Assembly (NCBI RefSeq): GCF_032271945.1
Contig: NZ_CP130319.1
Coordinates: 3,367,001-3,431,000, forward strand
DNA length: 64,000 bases
Direction of reading: 5' to 3'
Source: Paenibacillus sp. MBLB1832
GTDB taxonomy: Bacteria > Bacillota > Bacilli > Paenibacillales > NBRC-103111
Shown: positions 1 through 7,419 of the stretch, piece by piece
How positions within the stretch are numbered: position 1 is the first letter of the stretch
Layout of the letters: the number at the start of each line of letters is the position of its first letter
Made by a program: the position numbers and the translations under genes
Notes under the pieces: model-generated
Databases searched by the model: none
Seen by the model: the letters and a program-made list of their open reading frames with translations, nothing else
What the model was told of the DNA's origin: nothing

Positions 1-65
1 TGTATTTGGATCATATCATACTCTGTATACTGCTTAGCGATCTCAAGGATCCGATAAGAATTCAT
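1..65 (-). CDS. 5' fragment of a gene, possibly heptaprenyl diphosphate synthase component 1
   Basis: A clear GGAGG site followed 7 bases later by ATG opens a frame that stays open for 21 codons to the window edge (MNSYRILEIAKQYTEYDMIQ and on). In Bacillus the gene after mtrB is hepS, the small subunit of heptaprenyl diphosphate synthase for the menaquinone side chain. The position fits that, and the opening residues resemble what I recall of Paenibacillus HepS, but only 21 residues are visible. It lies downstream of the exported-protein gene in the same direction. Confidence 0.4.
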   Translation of the reverse strand, partial: MNSYRILEIAKQYTEYDMIQI

Positions 66-170
66 TCAAAAGCCTCCGTAACCGTATGCCAACCATCATC
101 AATCAGTTTCAGTGTCTCAATCCAAATTATTATAGCATAACGTGTTCCTAGAAGCACATTTATTTACCAC

Positions 171-704
171 TCATAGCGGATATTTCTGCTGCCATTTGGA
201 TGTATATGTAATCCGAAACCGATTTTGCAGCTCCTGCTCTAGCTGAATCAAACTTAAATCACGCGGGTTTTTGTCCATATCTTTTACAAATTCACGCTGT
301 GCGACCATCGCCAGCACCAATTGGGAAGAGGGATATTCCGTCCCTCCGGAATAGTCAATCACGCGGACCCATACTTGATTCACATTTTTAGTATTCATCA
401 GCATCGTTTGCGCTATGGTATATAAGTCACGATACACCGCTGCTGTATCCGCGTTCTTGGGCAAGCTGAGATCCAGCGAAACACGGGATGTGCTTAAATC
501 GACCTTCCGTATGCGTAATTGCAGCGGCACCTGGACAAGCAGATCTGGCAAATTGTTCGAGGTGAGCTGTCCGCCGCGATGATTCGACCAAGCGTAGTCT
601 GATTCTAGGCCAGAGGACTGATCCAAGTGAGGGAGATTCGATAAACTAATTGCAATCACAGCGGAAATCCCCAGTGTGATCAAGATTCGCATCGACCATT
701 TCAT
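171..704 (-). CDS. Hypothetical single-pass exported protein
   Basis: This gene encodes 177 residues. I do not recognise the family. Residues about 7-25 form a hydrophobic helix (ILITLGISAVIAISL) with positive charges before it, so the protein is probably anchored with the rest outside. The remainder is soluble, with an Arg/Val-rich segment near the middle (LLVQVPLQLRIRKVDLS) and an acidic, Gln-rich C-terminal part. The ATG at 704 is preferred over an upstream TTG at 710 because GGAGG then has normal spacing. It sits between mtrB and the putative hepS, in the same direction, in a place where Bacillus has no such gene. Confidence 0.6.
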   Translation of the reverse strand: MKWSMRILITLGISAVIAISLSNLPHLDQSSGLESDYAWSNHRGGQLTSNNLPDLLVQVPLQLRIRKVDLSTSRVSLDLSLPKNADTAAVYRDLYTIAQTMLMNTKNVNQVWVRVIDYSGGTEYPSSQLVLAMVAQREFVKDMDKNPRDLSLIQLEQELQNRFRITYTSKWQQKYPL

Positions 705-781
705 GCGCAATACCTCCTAGTCATGGGTAGGAGCTTATTCAACAAAGAGCTTCCACTATTACAAGCCTATATATCATTGTA

Positions 782-810
782 CAAAATAAAAAAGCAGGCT
801 ATGCCTGCTT
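782..810 (-). terminator. Rho-independent terminator after mtrB
   Basis: An 8-bp stem (AAGCAGGC/GCCTGCTT) with a 3-base loop is followed on the minus strand by a run of T. It begins 12 bases past the mtrB stop codon. Confidence 0.85.
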
Positions 811-821
811 TCATGAATTAA

Positions 822-1088
822 CTAGGATTCTTCGGTATCAATCGTACCGTATTTGGTCATAATGACGGCTTTGCCGCGTACTTTAACGGCTGAAGTGTGC
901 TCGGTGAATTGAGCGATCATCACTTCACCCTTGTCCAGCTTCTCCGTATGATGAAACCGTGTATCTTGTCCACGGGTCAAACCAATCACATGCACGCCAT
1001 TATCTTTGGCTTTGATGACGAAATACTCATTCCCGTTCGCATTGGATTGATTTGAGTTGGATTGATTCGCTTTATTCGAGTGGTCCAT
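822..1088 (-). CDS. mtrB: Trp RNA-binding attenuation protein (TRAP)
   Basis: The protein has 88 residues. TRAP forms an 11-subunit ring that binds tryptophan and (G/U)AG repeats in trp leader RNA, causing attenuation. From about residue 20 the sequence matches the family closely: [38 protein letters not shown]. The Thr and His residues that surround bound tryptophan are kept. An Asn/Gln/Ser-rich N-terminal extension of about 12 residues is longer than in Bacillus TRAP. The ATG at 1088 has GGAGG six bases upstream; the ATG at 1094 directly abuts the site and is unlikely. In B. subtilis mtrB follows folE (mtrA); here folE is missing and a PAP2 gene precedes it. Confidence 0.93.
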   Translation of the reverse strand: MDHSNKANQSNSNQSNANGNEYFVIKAKDNGVHVIGLTRGQDTRFHHTEKLDKGEVMIAQFTEHTSAVKVRGKAVIMTKYGTIDTEES

Positions 1089-1164
1089 GTCCATCCTCCG
1101 TTCTTCCCTTTACATTTTACTTAATGCTAATGATGCTAAAAAAGCAACTGGAAGTCAACATGAA

Positions 1165-2091
1165 CTATACGGATAATTCACCTGTAGTGGATACGGCGCG
1201 CTTTTTGTAAAATTTCTTAAACTTTGCAGGCAGCGCATGTGTGGATCCCAGACGAAGAAGAAGATCTGTCAATTTAACCGTCCCATAGGCGAATAGCATG
1301 CCAGCGAAGACGTCGATTAGCCAGTGAATTTGCAAGTATAACGTTGAGAAAATGATAGCGGAACAGTAGGTAACCATCATCGTTTTGAAAATGCGATCTT
1401 TCTCCCGCAGTGCTAACAGCAGCATCGCGAATGAAATGGACGTATGCATGCTCGGGAAGCAGTTCATTACCGCGACAAGTAAGGAGTTCTCGTCGGCAAA
1501 CACGCGATGCAATAAATCCGGTTGCTTATTGACGTACCATACTTCATGAAGAAGAATGAGATTGTAAAATGGCAAAATGAGCGGAAACTGCAGCATATGC
1601 CCTGATAATGCGTAGGAAAGCATTTTCTTAATACTGCGCGTCCAGAAACTGCGTACAATACAGATCCACAAAGACAGTACAAATCCATAATTATAGACCC
1701 AGACCATAGCCCGGTCCAGAAACGGTGTTGCGATCCATCGTGCCCAGCCGCCCGTATTCAGCGGGATCGCGTTCATGTAGCTATCCCAGTGCCATGGATG
1801 ACGGTTATTTTCGAACATCCAATTCGCAATTTTCCACCAAAAACCATTGCCCGTTCCATAGAAATAATAAAAGACACCTAATAACGGGATGCCGATTAGA
1901 AAGAAGCGTTTCCAATCCACATCAATTTGATCCTTACGAACTCCCAGCAGACAAAGAAGCAGCAGAATCCAGCATTCTTTGCTCCAGTTTCCAACTGTAC
2001 CGATCCGCCAGATCAAGTAAATCGACGCGACGATCCCAAACATCGTCCAATCCTGTGATTTCACAAGTGTGCTCAATTTCCCCTTAGTCAA
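1165..2091 (-). CDS. PAP2-superfamily membrane phosphatase
   Basis: The protein has 308 residues and about six hydrophobic helices. The C-terminal part carries the PAP2 motifs: a CFPSMHTS block near residue 212 and a later HWLIDVFAG block, matching the SGH and H-x3-D signatures of phosphatidic acid phosphatase/inositolphosphoryl transferases. It probably dephosphorylates a lipid phosphate at the membrane; the substrate cannot be read from sequence. The start is TTG with AGGGGGAA upstream. It lies alone between tRNA-Pro and mtrB, where Bacillus has folE. Confidence 0.8.
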   Translation of the reverse strand: MTKGKLSTLVKSQDWTMFGIVASIYLIWRIGTVGNWSKECWILLLLCLLGVRKDQIDVDWKRFFLIGIPLLGVFYYFYGTGNGFWWKIANWMFENNRHPWHWDSYMNAIPLNTGGWARWIATPFLDRAMVWVYNYGFVLSLWICIVRSFWTRSIKKMLSYALSGHMLQFPLILPFYNLILLHEVWYVNKQPDLLHRVFADENSLLVAVMNCFPSMHTSISFAMLLLALREKDRIFKTMMVTYCSAIIFSTLYLQIHWLIDVFAGMLFAYGTVKLTDLLLRLGSTHALPAKFKKFYKKRAVSTTGELSV

Positions 2092-2149
2092 AACCGTTCC
2101 CCCTACATCATCCTTAGCGTTCTATCTCGTACGCAACACGTCTCTTAAC

Positions 2150-2185
2150 GAGAAAAAGACATCGGACGATCGATGTCTTTTTCTC
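2150..2185 (-). terminator. Terminator downstream of tRNA-Pro
   Basis: A nearly perfect 14-bp inverted repeat (AGAAAAAGACATCG/CGATGTCTTTTTCT) starts 4 bases past the tRNA 3' end. Its arms end in T-runs on both strands, so it may work in both directions, but only minus-strand transcripts reach it. Confidence 0.75.
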
Positions 2186-2189
2186 ATAA

Positions 2190-2263
2190 TCGGAGTAACA
2201 CGATTCGAACGTGCGACCTCACCCACCCCAAGGGTGCGCGCTACCAGGCTGCGCCATACCCCG
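2190..2263 (-). tRNA. tRNA-Pro (anticodon GGG)
   Basis: The reverse strand folds into a cloverleaf. A 7-bp acceptor stem (CGGGGTA/TACTCCG) includes one G-U pair. The D arm GCGC/GCGC contains AGCCTGGTA. The anticodon stem is CACCC/GGGTG with loop TTGGGGT, giving anticodon GGG. The T arm contains TTCGAAT. CCA is not encoded after the discriminator A. It is a single tRNA gene between the PAP2 gene and hbs. Confidence 0.93.
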
Positions 2264-2354
2264 CCATTCCCCGTTTACAGCAAAGATATACGCTTTCACT
2301 TTTGTAATTATAGTAGCTGTTTTTCAAATTGTAAAGGCATTTCCAGTTGAAACA

Positions 2355-2394
2355 AATAAAGCCGTTTCCCGCGGATTCGCGGCAACGGCTTTAT
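2355..2394 (-). terminator. Terminator of hbs
   Basis: An 11-bp stem (ATAAAGCCGTT/AACGGCTTTAT) encloses a second small GC stem (CCGCG/CGCGG) and is followed by a T-rich tract on the minus strand, 36 bases after the hbs stop. Confidence 0.85.
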
Positions 2395-2430
2395 AATTAT
2401 GTAACGTTCAATCCTATGTATAACTACAAA

Positions 2431-2703
2431 TTATTGAATGCCATCTTTAAGTGCTTTACCTGGTTTGAAAGCTGGGATTTTGCTTGCTGGGATTTCGATT
2501 TCATCACCAGTCTGTGGATTACGTCCTTTACGAGCAGAACGTTCACGAACTTCGAAGTTACCAAAACCTACCAATTGCACTTTATCTCCACCTTGCAAAG
2601 CTTCGGAAATTGCGTCAAAAACTGCATCAACAGCTTTTGTTGCATCTTTCTTGGAAAGCTCAGAAGTTTCAGCAACCTTGTTAATCAATTCAGATTTATT
2701 CAT
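2431..2703 (-). CDS. hbs: DNA-binding protein HU
   Basis: This 90-residue histone-like protein is an abundant dimeric nucleoid protein that bends DNA. The sequence is the classic HU shape: N-terminal [12 protein letters not shown], then [20 protein letters not shown] and a final [10 protein letters not shown] in the DNA-binding arm. The ATG at 2703 with GGGGAGGTG upstream gives exactly the usual 90 residues; a longer open frame reaching 2868 is only leader sequence. The gene has its own sigma-A-type promoter and terminator, so it is monocistronic, and it lies next to spoIVA as in B. subtilis. Confidence 0.97.
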   Translation of the reverse strand: MNKSELINKVAETSELSKKDATKAVDAVFDAISEALQGGDKVQLVGFGNFEVRERSARKGRNPQTGDEIEIPASKIPAFKPGKALKDGIQ

Positions 2704-2839
2704 GCCATTCACCTCCCCCCAAGATTTCTCACTTCCGTTACTTCCTGTTTTCACCGTTTTTTCGGAAATTATACCTAACTTCCTGAAAAAACGTTGATTT
2801 TCCAAGCAAAATGAACTTTGAAAGCAGACGAATAAATTC

Positions 2840-2868
2840 ATAGTAATACACTCCAAGAGCAATTTCAA
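2840..2868 (-). promoter_or_regulatory. Sigma-A-type promoter of hbs
   Basis: On the minus strand TTGAAA (-35) and TACTAT (-10) are separated by exactly 17 bases. Transcription would begin near 2833, leaving an untranslated leader of about 130 bases before the hbs ATG. Confidence 0.65.
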
Positions 2869-2910
2869 GTATCTATTTCCATTTTATGTGGGACTTTTTG
2901 CTAAAAAACG

Positions 2911-2939
2911 ACAAAAAACACTCTTTCGAGTGTTTTTGT
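2911..2939 (-). terminator. Terminator of spoIVA
   Basis: The inverted repeat ACAAAAAACACTC/GAGTGTTTTTGT has a 4-base loop and begins 11 bases past the spoIVA stop. Confidence 0.85.
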
Positions 2940-2949
2940 CCCGTTTTGG

Positions 2950-4428
2950 TTACAAAATGATGGCGATTAAGCCGCCTGAGCCTTCATTAATAATCCGGCC
3001 AAGTGTTTCTTGCAGCTTGTATCTTGCGTTATCCGGCATTTGGGCCAGCTTGCCTTGAATGCCCTCGCGGACGATGGAATGCAAGGATCTGCCAAAAATG
3101 TCTGACTCCCAAATTTTAAGCGGGTTATCTTCGAAATCCTGCATGAGATAGCGAACCAGCTCTTCACTTTGCTTCTCGGTTCCGATAATCGGCGAGAACT
3201 CCGACTCGACATCGACGCGAATCATATGAATGGAAGGCGCTGTCGCCCTGAGCCTTACACCGAATCTAGAGCCTTGGCGGATGAGCTCTGGCTCATCCAA
3301 GGCCATCTCGGCTAAGGTAGGAGGCGCAATGCCGTAACCGGTCGTTTTGACCATCTCTAGCGCTTCTGCGAACTGGTCATATTCCCGCTTCGCATGCGTG
3401 AAATCCTGCATCAGCTGAAGGAGATGGTCCTTCCCGCGAATTTCAACGCCCACGACTTCAACGAGAATGCGATCATAGAGCTCATCTGGCGCGAACAAGT
3501 CAATTTCTGCTACACCTTGCCCCATATTCAGGCCAGCTAACGCTGCTTTATCAATAAACTCATATTCAGCAAATTGACTAACCACACGATCGACATCACG
3601 CAAGCGGCGGATATCCTGTACAGTGTCACGTACGGATGCTTCGAATTGTGTGCGCAGCCAATGGTTCTCATCGAGCACCATTACCCAGCTTGGAAGGTTC
3701 ACATTGACTTCATGTACAGGGAACTCATACAAGACCTCACGAAGCACGGAGACCATTTCTTCTTCCCCTGCACTGGCTACACTCATCGTCACGACAGGTA
3801 CATCGTAGCGGCTTTGCAGCTCGCTGCGGAGTTCAAGTGCTGGCTCGCTGTTCGGCTTCTGAGAGTTAATGATCACAATGAACGGCTTGCCGACTTCTTT
3901 AAGCTCATTGATCACTCTTTCCTCTGCCAGTACATACGATGAGCGCGGTATATCCGAAATCGTGCCATCTGTCGTTACGACAACACCCAAGGTAGAGTGT
4001 TCCTGAATGACCTTCCTCGTTCCGATTTCAGCCGCTTCCTGGAAAGGAATAGGCTCATCGAACCATGGCGTATTAATCATTCGCGGTCCATTCTCGTCTT
4101 CATACCCTTTGGCGCCATCCACCGCATATCCAACACAATCAACAAGGCGAACATTGACGTTCAGCCCCTCGGCCACCGAAATTTGAACGGCGGTATTCGG
4201 AACGAATTTCGGCTCCGTTGTCATGATCGTGCGGCCAGCAGCGCTCTGCGGGAGTTCATCGGTAGCCCGGATCCTATCCGCTTCGCTTTGAATGTTCGGA
4301 AGCACTACAGATTCCACAAAACGCTTTATAAAGGTTGATTTCCCTGTCCGGACTGCGCCGACAACCCCCAGGTAAATGTCCCCTCCCGTTCGTTCTGCAA
4401 TGTCCTTAAAGATATCCACTTTCTCCAA
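2950..4428 (-). CDS. spoIVA: Spore coat morphogenetic ATPase SpoIVA
   Basis: The protein has 492 residues, the same length as B. subtilis SpoIVA. It is made in the mother cell and polymerises with ATP hydrolysis into the basement layer of the spore coat around the forespore. The Walker A motif GAVRTGKST (residues 24-32, Lys30) and the VDCVGY block after it are intact, and the C-terminal polymerisation region ends in GSGGLIAIIL. The start is a TTG at 4428 with GGAGGG 8 bases upstream. A longer frame to 4569 is ruled out by family length and by the sigma-E promoter lying inside it. Confidence 0.97.
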   Translation of the reverse strand: MEKVDIFKDIAERTGGDIYLGVVGAVRTGKSTFIKRFVESVVLPNIQSEADRIRATDELPQSAAGRTIMTTEPKFVPNTAVQISVAEGLNVNVRLVDCVGYAVDGAKGYEDENGPRMINTPWFDEPIPFQEAAEIGTRKVIQEHSTLGVVVTTDGTISDIPRSSYVLAEERVINELKEVGKPFIVIINSQKPNSEPALELRSELQSRYDVPVVTMSVASAGEEEMVSVLREVLYEFPVHEVNVNLPSWVMVLDENHWLRTQFEASVRDTVQDIRRLRDVDRVVSQFAEYEFIDKAALAGLNMGQGVAEIDLFAPDELYDRILVEVVGVEIRGKDHLLQLMQDFTHAKREYDQFAEALEMVKTTGYGIAPPTLAEMALDEPELIRQGSRFGVRLRATAPSIHMIRVDVESEFSPIIGTEKQSEELVRYLMQDFEDNPLKIWESDIFGRSLHSIVREGIQGKLAQMPDNARYKLQETLGRIINEGSGGLIAIIL

Positions 4429-4512
4429 GAGAATCCCTCCTACAGTTTGGTCGTCAACTGACGCACGTGACGGTAACAATTGACTACTCGTACATTCATT
4501 TGGACTAGTAAA

Positions 4513-4540
4513 AATATATGTACTTTCGATAGAAATATGA
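4513..4540 (-). promoter_or_regulatory. Sigma-E-type promoter of spoIVA
   Basis: On the minus strand TCATATT (-35) and CATATATT (-10) are separated by 13 bases. This matches the sigma-E consensus (KMATATT, CATACAHT) at all of -35 and 7 of 8 bases of -10. It sits about 80 bases before the TTG start. B. subtilis spoIVA is also sigma-E dependent. Confidence 0.65.
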
Positions 4541-4636
4541 TAGATGCGCTGCAACTTTTTTTCGCTCATATTTTATGAAGCACATACCGCTTTCGAAAGA
4601 ATATATGATGGGTGGAGATCGCTTATTCTTTAAAAA

Positions 4637-4668
4637 GAAAAAAACCTCCTACTCGAAAGTAAGAGGCT
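4637..4668 (-). terminator. Terminator after the YphF-like gene
   Basis: A stem of about 9 bp (CCTCTTACT/AGTAGGAGG) with a TTCG loop is followed by seven T on the minus strand, just past the stop of the lipoprotein gene. Confidence 0.85.
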
Positions 4669-4678
4669 CCCTGCTTAT

Positions 4679-5422
4679 CTATTGGTGCGGCATAGGCTGA
4701 TTATTCATCCAGGTATAAGGCACACTGCGTATCGGCACAAAGTAGGATTTATCTATGAGAATTTGCCGCAAATCCTGATCAGGCTTAATGGAATTGCCTA
4801 GCGCATTGTTCTGAATGAACGTTTGAATATCCCTCGCATAATCGATGGCGACTCCACCCGTATGGGAATTGAGGATATACGTGACGGCATTCTTACGATT
4901 ATACACCGACTTGATCTCCGGCTCTTTCATACCAAGCAGCTTGAAATCTACATAGGCAAATGAGTCATTAATCGCGACCTCTTGAGGCATCGCGCCTCCA
5001 TGCTTGGCAATATAGTCATTCACTTTCTTCTGCACATCTTCAACGCTTTGATAAGCCGATAGATCCATTAACTTCACTTTCGGCTTCGTCTCGGCGTCGA
5101 CAAGGACATAAATGAAAATACCGCCGCTCTCAAACGCATTGGCAGGAACAGCGCTCAATAGACTCGACTTCTGCAATTTCGCAAAATCGATCACATATTT
5201 CTCGTAAAGCGGGGTAGACATGTCACTATTTTTAATGGGAAGAACGCCTGTTTTCTCTTGAAAGGTATCAATTGCCTGCTGAACAACCGTAATAAATTCG
5301 GCTGGATTGATCTGATTCTCTTTCCTCAGTTCTTGTGGATATGCACATCCACTAAGCAAAATAACCAAGATGAGAGACAGATAAACGCCTCTACCTTGGC
5401 GTAGATTTCGCATTATGTTCAC
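4679..5422 (-). CDS. yphF: YphF-like lipoprotein
   Basis: The protein has 247 residues. An N-terminal basic segment and hydrophobic helix end in the lipobox LLSGC (Cys about residue 26), so it is predicted to be lipid-anchored on the outer face. The rest matches the YphF-type (DUF3939) lipoproteins found next to spoIVA; no catalytic motif is visible. The start is GTG at 5422 with AAGGA upstream; an ATG three codons in is possible. The function is unknown; the conserved position beside spoIVA suggests, but does not prove, a spore role. Confidence 0.75.
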   Translation of the reverse strand: MNIMRNLRQGRGVYLSLILVILLSGCAYPQELRKENQINPAEFITVVQQAIDTFQEKTGVLPIKNSDMSTPLYEKYVIDFAKLQKSSLLSAVPANAFESGGIFIYVLVDAETKPKVKLMDLSAYQSVEDVQKKVNDYIAKHGGAMPQEVAINDSFAYVDFKLLGMKEPEIKSVYNRKNAVTYILNSHTGGVAIDYARDIQTFIQNNALGNSIKPDQDLRQILIDKSYFVPIRSVPYTWMNNQPMPHQ

Positions 5423-5442
5423 AAGCCAACCATCCTTCTTGA

Positions 5443-5790
5443 TTAAAATAAATCGTCATCCTCCGCTTGCCTAGCAAGCTGCGCACGAATAGCTGCCTTT
5501 AGAGGGTCTTCTGGAATATGGACCACAACAGCCCCCGTTACTTTCGCTTGGCAAGCAAGCCTTATACCTTGATCCCCTTGCGATCCCAGCTTTAATCGTT
5601 CGTTCGTATTCATTGGTGCTAGTCCGCTTTGGTCCGGCACGCTAACTTTACACATTAAACAAGCTGCTTTCGCACCGCAGCGCGTTCGGATATGAACCTT
5701 AGCGCGACTTCCTGCGTCCAATAAGGTCGTGCCAGGTCTAACTTTAATTTTCTTATTATCAGGCATAAAATGTACGTCTAAGGTACTCAA
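5443..5790 (-). CDS. 2Fe-2S ferredoxin-type protein
   Basis: The protein has 115 residues with a plant-type 2Fe-2S pattern: RCGAKAACLMC gives C-x5-C-x2-C, and the fourth Cys is in RLACQ. It probably carries single electrons in the cytosol; the partner is unknown. The TTG at 5790 fits the AAGGTG site upstream; a GTG nine bases further up overlaps that site. The C-terminus is acidic (EDDDLF). It is one of two such genes here, on either side of a nucleotidyltransferase-like gene, all in the same direction. Confidence 0.85.
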   Translation of the reverse strand: MSTLDVHFMPDNKKIKVRPGTTLLDAGSRAKVHIRTRCGAKAACLMCKVSVPDQSGLAPMNTNERLKLGSQGDQGIRLACQAKVTGAVVVHIPEDPLKAAIRAQLARQAEDDDLF

Positions 5791-5822
5791 CCCTATCACC
5801 TTCTACCGAGACCTCCGCCGAT

Positions 5823-6410
5823 TTAGCCAGCGTTGTCTAGTATTTCTTTCAGTTTGTCGTGAAAAGCCTGTCCCCACTGATTACGTGCCATGAGATCCGC
5901 CAACACTGGCATGTGCTTCTCAGGCGAAGCGAGCATCGTTCTTAAAATTATTGCATAACGATCAGGACGATTGCGAAGGACATTGAACAAAAACTCATGT
6001 GCGAGCGGCATCAGATGAATCTCTTGATTATCAAGAACAGATAGGGAATGATAGGTTTCCTGTAAGTAACTAACTTCAACCTGGTATAAGGAAGCCAGCG
6101 CGCTGACTCTGAAATCGCCCACAACCTCAACCATATGACCATCAATCTTATAATGACTTAGCGTCGAGGCATAGATCGGTGTCTCGCTATACGCAGGCGC
6201 ATCAATTGCATAAGGCACCAGCAACGCATGAATGGCGAGCACATCTTTCTGGTCCACGTAAATGTCCAAATCTCTCGGACTTCTTCCGATGTCAACTCCT
6301 TGCAGCAATAGACCACAGCTTCCACCTATGAGCCAGGGAATGTCGTGAGCTTGCTGCAACCGGGTTTGAATAATCGAGATGGACGGGATAAGCGGCTCCA
6401 GCAGATTCAT
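5823..6410 (-). CDS. Nucleotidyltransferase-fold protein
   Basis: The protein has 195 residues from ATG 6410 (AAAGGTGTG upstream); a start at 6437 would add nine residues. The motif IGGSCGLLLQG followed by SPRDLDIYVD is the G-S plus D-x-D signature of the nucleotidyltransferase fold, as in MNT-type antitoxins and uncharacterised family members. The two Asp of DLDI would bind metal. The substrate is unknown. The stop of the second ferredoxin gene lies 30 bases upstream, so they are probably cotranscribed. Confidence 0.65.
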   Translation of the reverse strand: MNLLEPLIPSISIIQTRLQQAHDIPWLIGGSCGLLLQGVDIGRSPRDLDIYVDQKDVLAIHALLVPYAIDAPAYSETPIYASTLSHYKIDGHMVEVVGDFRVSALASLYQVEVSYLQETYHSLSVLDNQEIHLMPLAHEFLFNVLRNRPDRYAIILRTMLASPEKHMPVLADLMARNQWGQAFHDKLKEILDNAG

Positions 6411-6440
6411 GCGATTCACACCTTTCAGGCACATCATGTA

Positions 6441-6734
6441 TTAGAAATAAGGCTTGTGGATAACAGAAATCGTGCCTTCTTGTTTCACCACACATTGACA
6501 GGCTAAACGGTAGCCTTGTTCGAGTTCTTCAGGTTCTAAGCGGTCTTCTTCCGCATCGGACGGCAGAGACAATAGCTCACGGCCTTCTGCAACGTAACAG
6601 CGGCATCTGGCACATGTTCCTCTTGTGCACGAAAATCCCCAATCGACATCTGTTTTCATCGCGTGATCCAACACAGTTAGGCCCGTTTCGGGCGCTACTT
6701 GCTTGACCATTTTGCGCGTTTTCAATTCTAACAT
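6441..6734 (-). CDS. 2Fe-2S ferredoxin-type protein
   Basis: The protein has 97 residues. SCTRGTCARCRC gives the C-x4-C-x2-C cluster motif, and the fourth ligand lies in RLACQC. Two extra Cys sit immediately after ligands three and four (CRC, CQC). It is shorter than its neighbour at 5443 and only distantly similar to it, so the pair is more likely old paralogues than a recent duplication. A GGAGG site precedes the ATG. Confidence 0.87.
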   Translation of the reverse strand: MLELKTRKMVKQVAPETGLTVLDHAMKTDVDWGFSCTRGTCARCRCYVAEGRELLSLPSDAEEDRLEPEELEQGYRLACQCVVKQEGTISVIHKPYF

Positions 6735-6754
6735 CTACATTGTCCTCCGGCCAT

Positions 6755-6934
6755 TTAAAACAAAGATAGCAGCATATAAAGTAAGATTGGAATGAATAAA
6801 ATAAAAGCGATAAACGACAATACGCCTCGTAGAATGCCCGTAGTTTTTGTTCTTGCATAGGAAATTAGTAATGATGCAAAAACCATTAACCCAATGGCTA
6901 CGAATGAGGCCCACATTTTGTCTAAGGGTGACAT
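6755..6934 (-). CDS. yphE: Small DUF2768 (YphE-like) membrane protein
   Basis: This short gene encodes 59 residues, starting MSPLDKMWASFVAIGLMVF and ending LLYMLLSLF. Two hydrophobic helices (about residues 8-26 and 37-58) are joined by a short basic loop (ARTKTTG). AAGGAG lies 8 bases before the ATG. The pattern and position (between gpsA and spoIVA) match the DUF2768/YphE family of sporeformers. The function is unknown. Confidence 0.75.
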   Translation of the reverse strand: MSPLDKMWASFVAIGLMVFASLLISYARTKTTGILRGVLSFIAFILFIPILLYMLLSLF

Positions 6935-6993
6935 AGATTAAACTCCTTATGTAAAATCATTGAAATGAAACACCTGTTAGTATAGCATAAAAC

Positions 6994-7028
6994 GAAAAAA
7001 AGCATAAGGGGAACAACTCCCCTCATGC
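6994..7028 (-). terminator. Terminator of spoVIF
   Basis: The stem GCATGAGGGGA/TCCCCTTATGC is followed by seven T on the minus strand. It starts 4 bases after the spoVIF stop and separates it from the DUF2768 gene. Confidence 0.85.
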
Positions 7029-7031
7029 CTC

Positions 7032-7313
7032 CTATTTCTTGCCCATCATCATATTCATTAATTGCTGCATGTTATTCGTATCTAGTTTGCTGCTTTTCAC
7101 CGCTTGCACGATATCGTTAATCGTCTCTTCGGATACTTTCACATTCACTAGTCCTGAAACCTGCTTAATGAGCGCTCTCAACTGCGTTTCACTCTGCATC
7201 GTAGAAGGTTTCACACCGCTTGCAATTTTCTCAATATCTTTGGACGTAACCGATTTGCCCGTTTTCTTCTTGACCACACTCAATACGTCTTTCGACATAT
7301 CTTTATTTGCCAA
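7032..7313 (-). CDS. spoVIF: Stage VI sporulation protein F (SpoVIF/YjcC family)
   Basis: The protein has 93 residues, mostly helical, Lys- and Val-rich, ending in QLMNMMMGKK. The core (KKKTGKSVTSKDIEKIAS, LRALIKQVSGL) fits the SpoVIF family, which in B. subtilis is needed for late coat assembly and spore resistance. The start is TTG with GGAGG upstream. In B. subtilis the gene is elsewhere (yjcC); here it lies between gpsA and the DUF2768 gene with its own terminator. Confidence 0.7.
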   Translation of the reverse strand: MANKDMSKDVLSVVKKKTGKSVTSKDIEKIASGVKPSTMQSETQLRALIKQVSGLVNVKVSEETINDIVQAVKSSKLDTNNMQQLMNMMMGKK

Positions 7314-7419
7314 TTATGCCGCCTCCCTATCCCCAAGCTGATGACAATTGCTTATGGTATAGTATGAATGCGGAGAACATCTGGTGTAGGCGGTTCCCAC
7401 ACTTTTAGCACAATTGAGC

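Noticed and set aside
2704..2868. Longer HU protein
   Set aside because: HU is 90 residues; the extra residues cover the leader and promoter.
4429..4569. N-terminal extension of SpoIVA
   Set aside because: The frame is open, but it contains the sigma-E promoter, and the TTG start gives exactly the family length.
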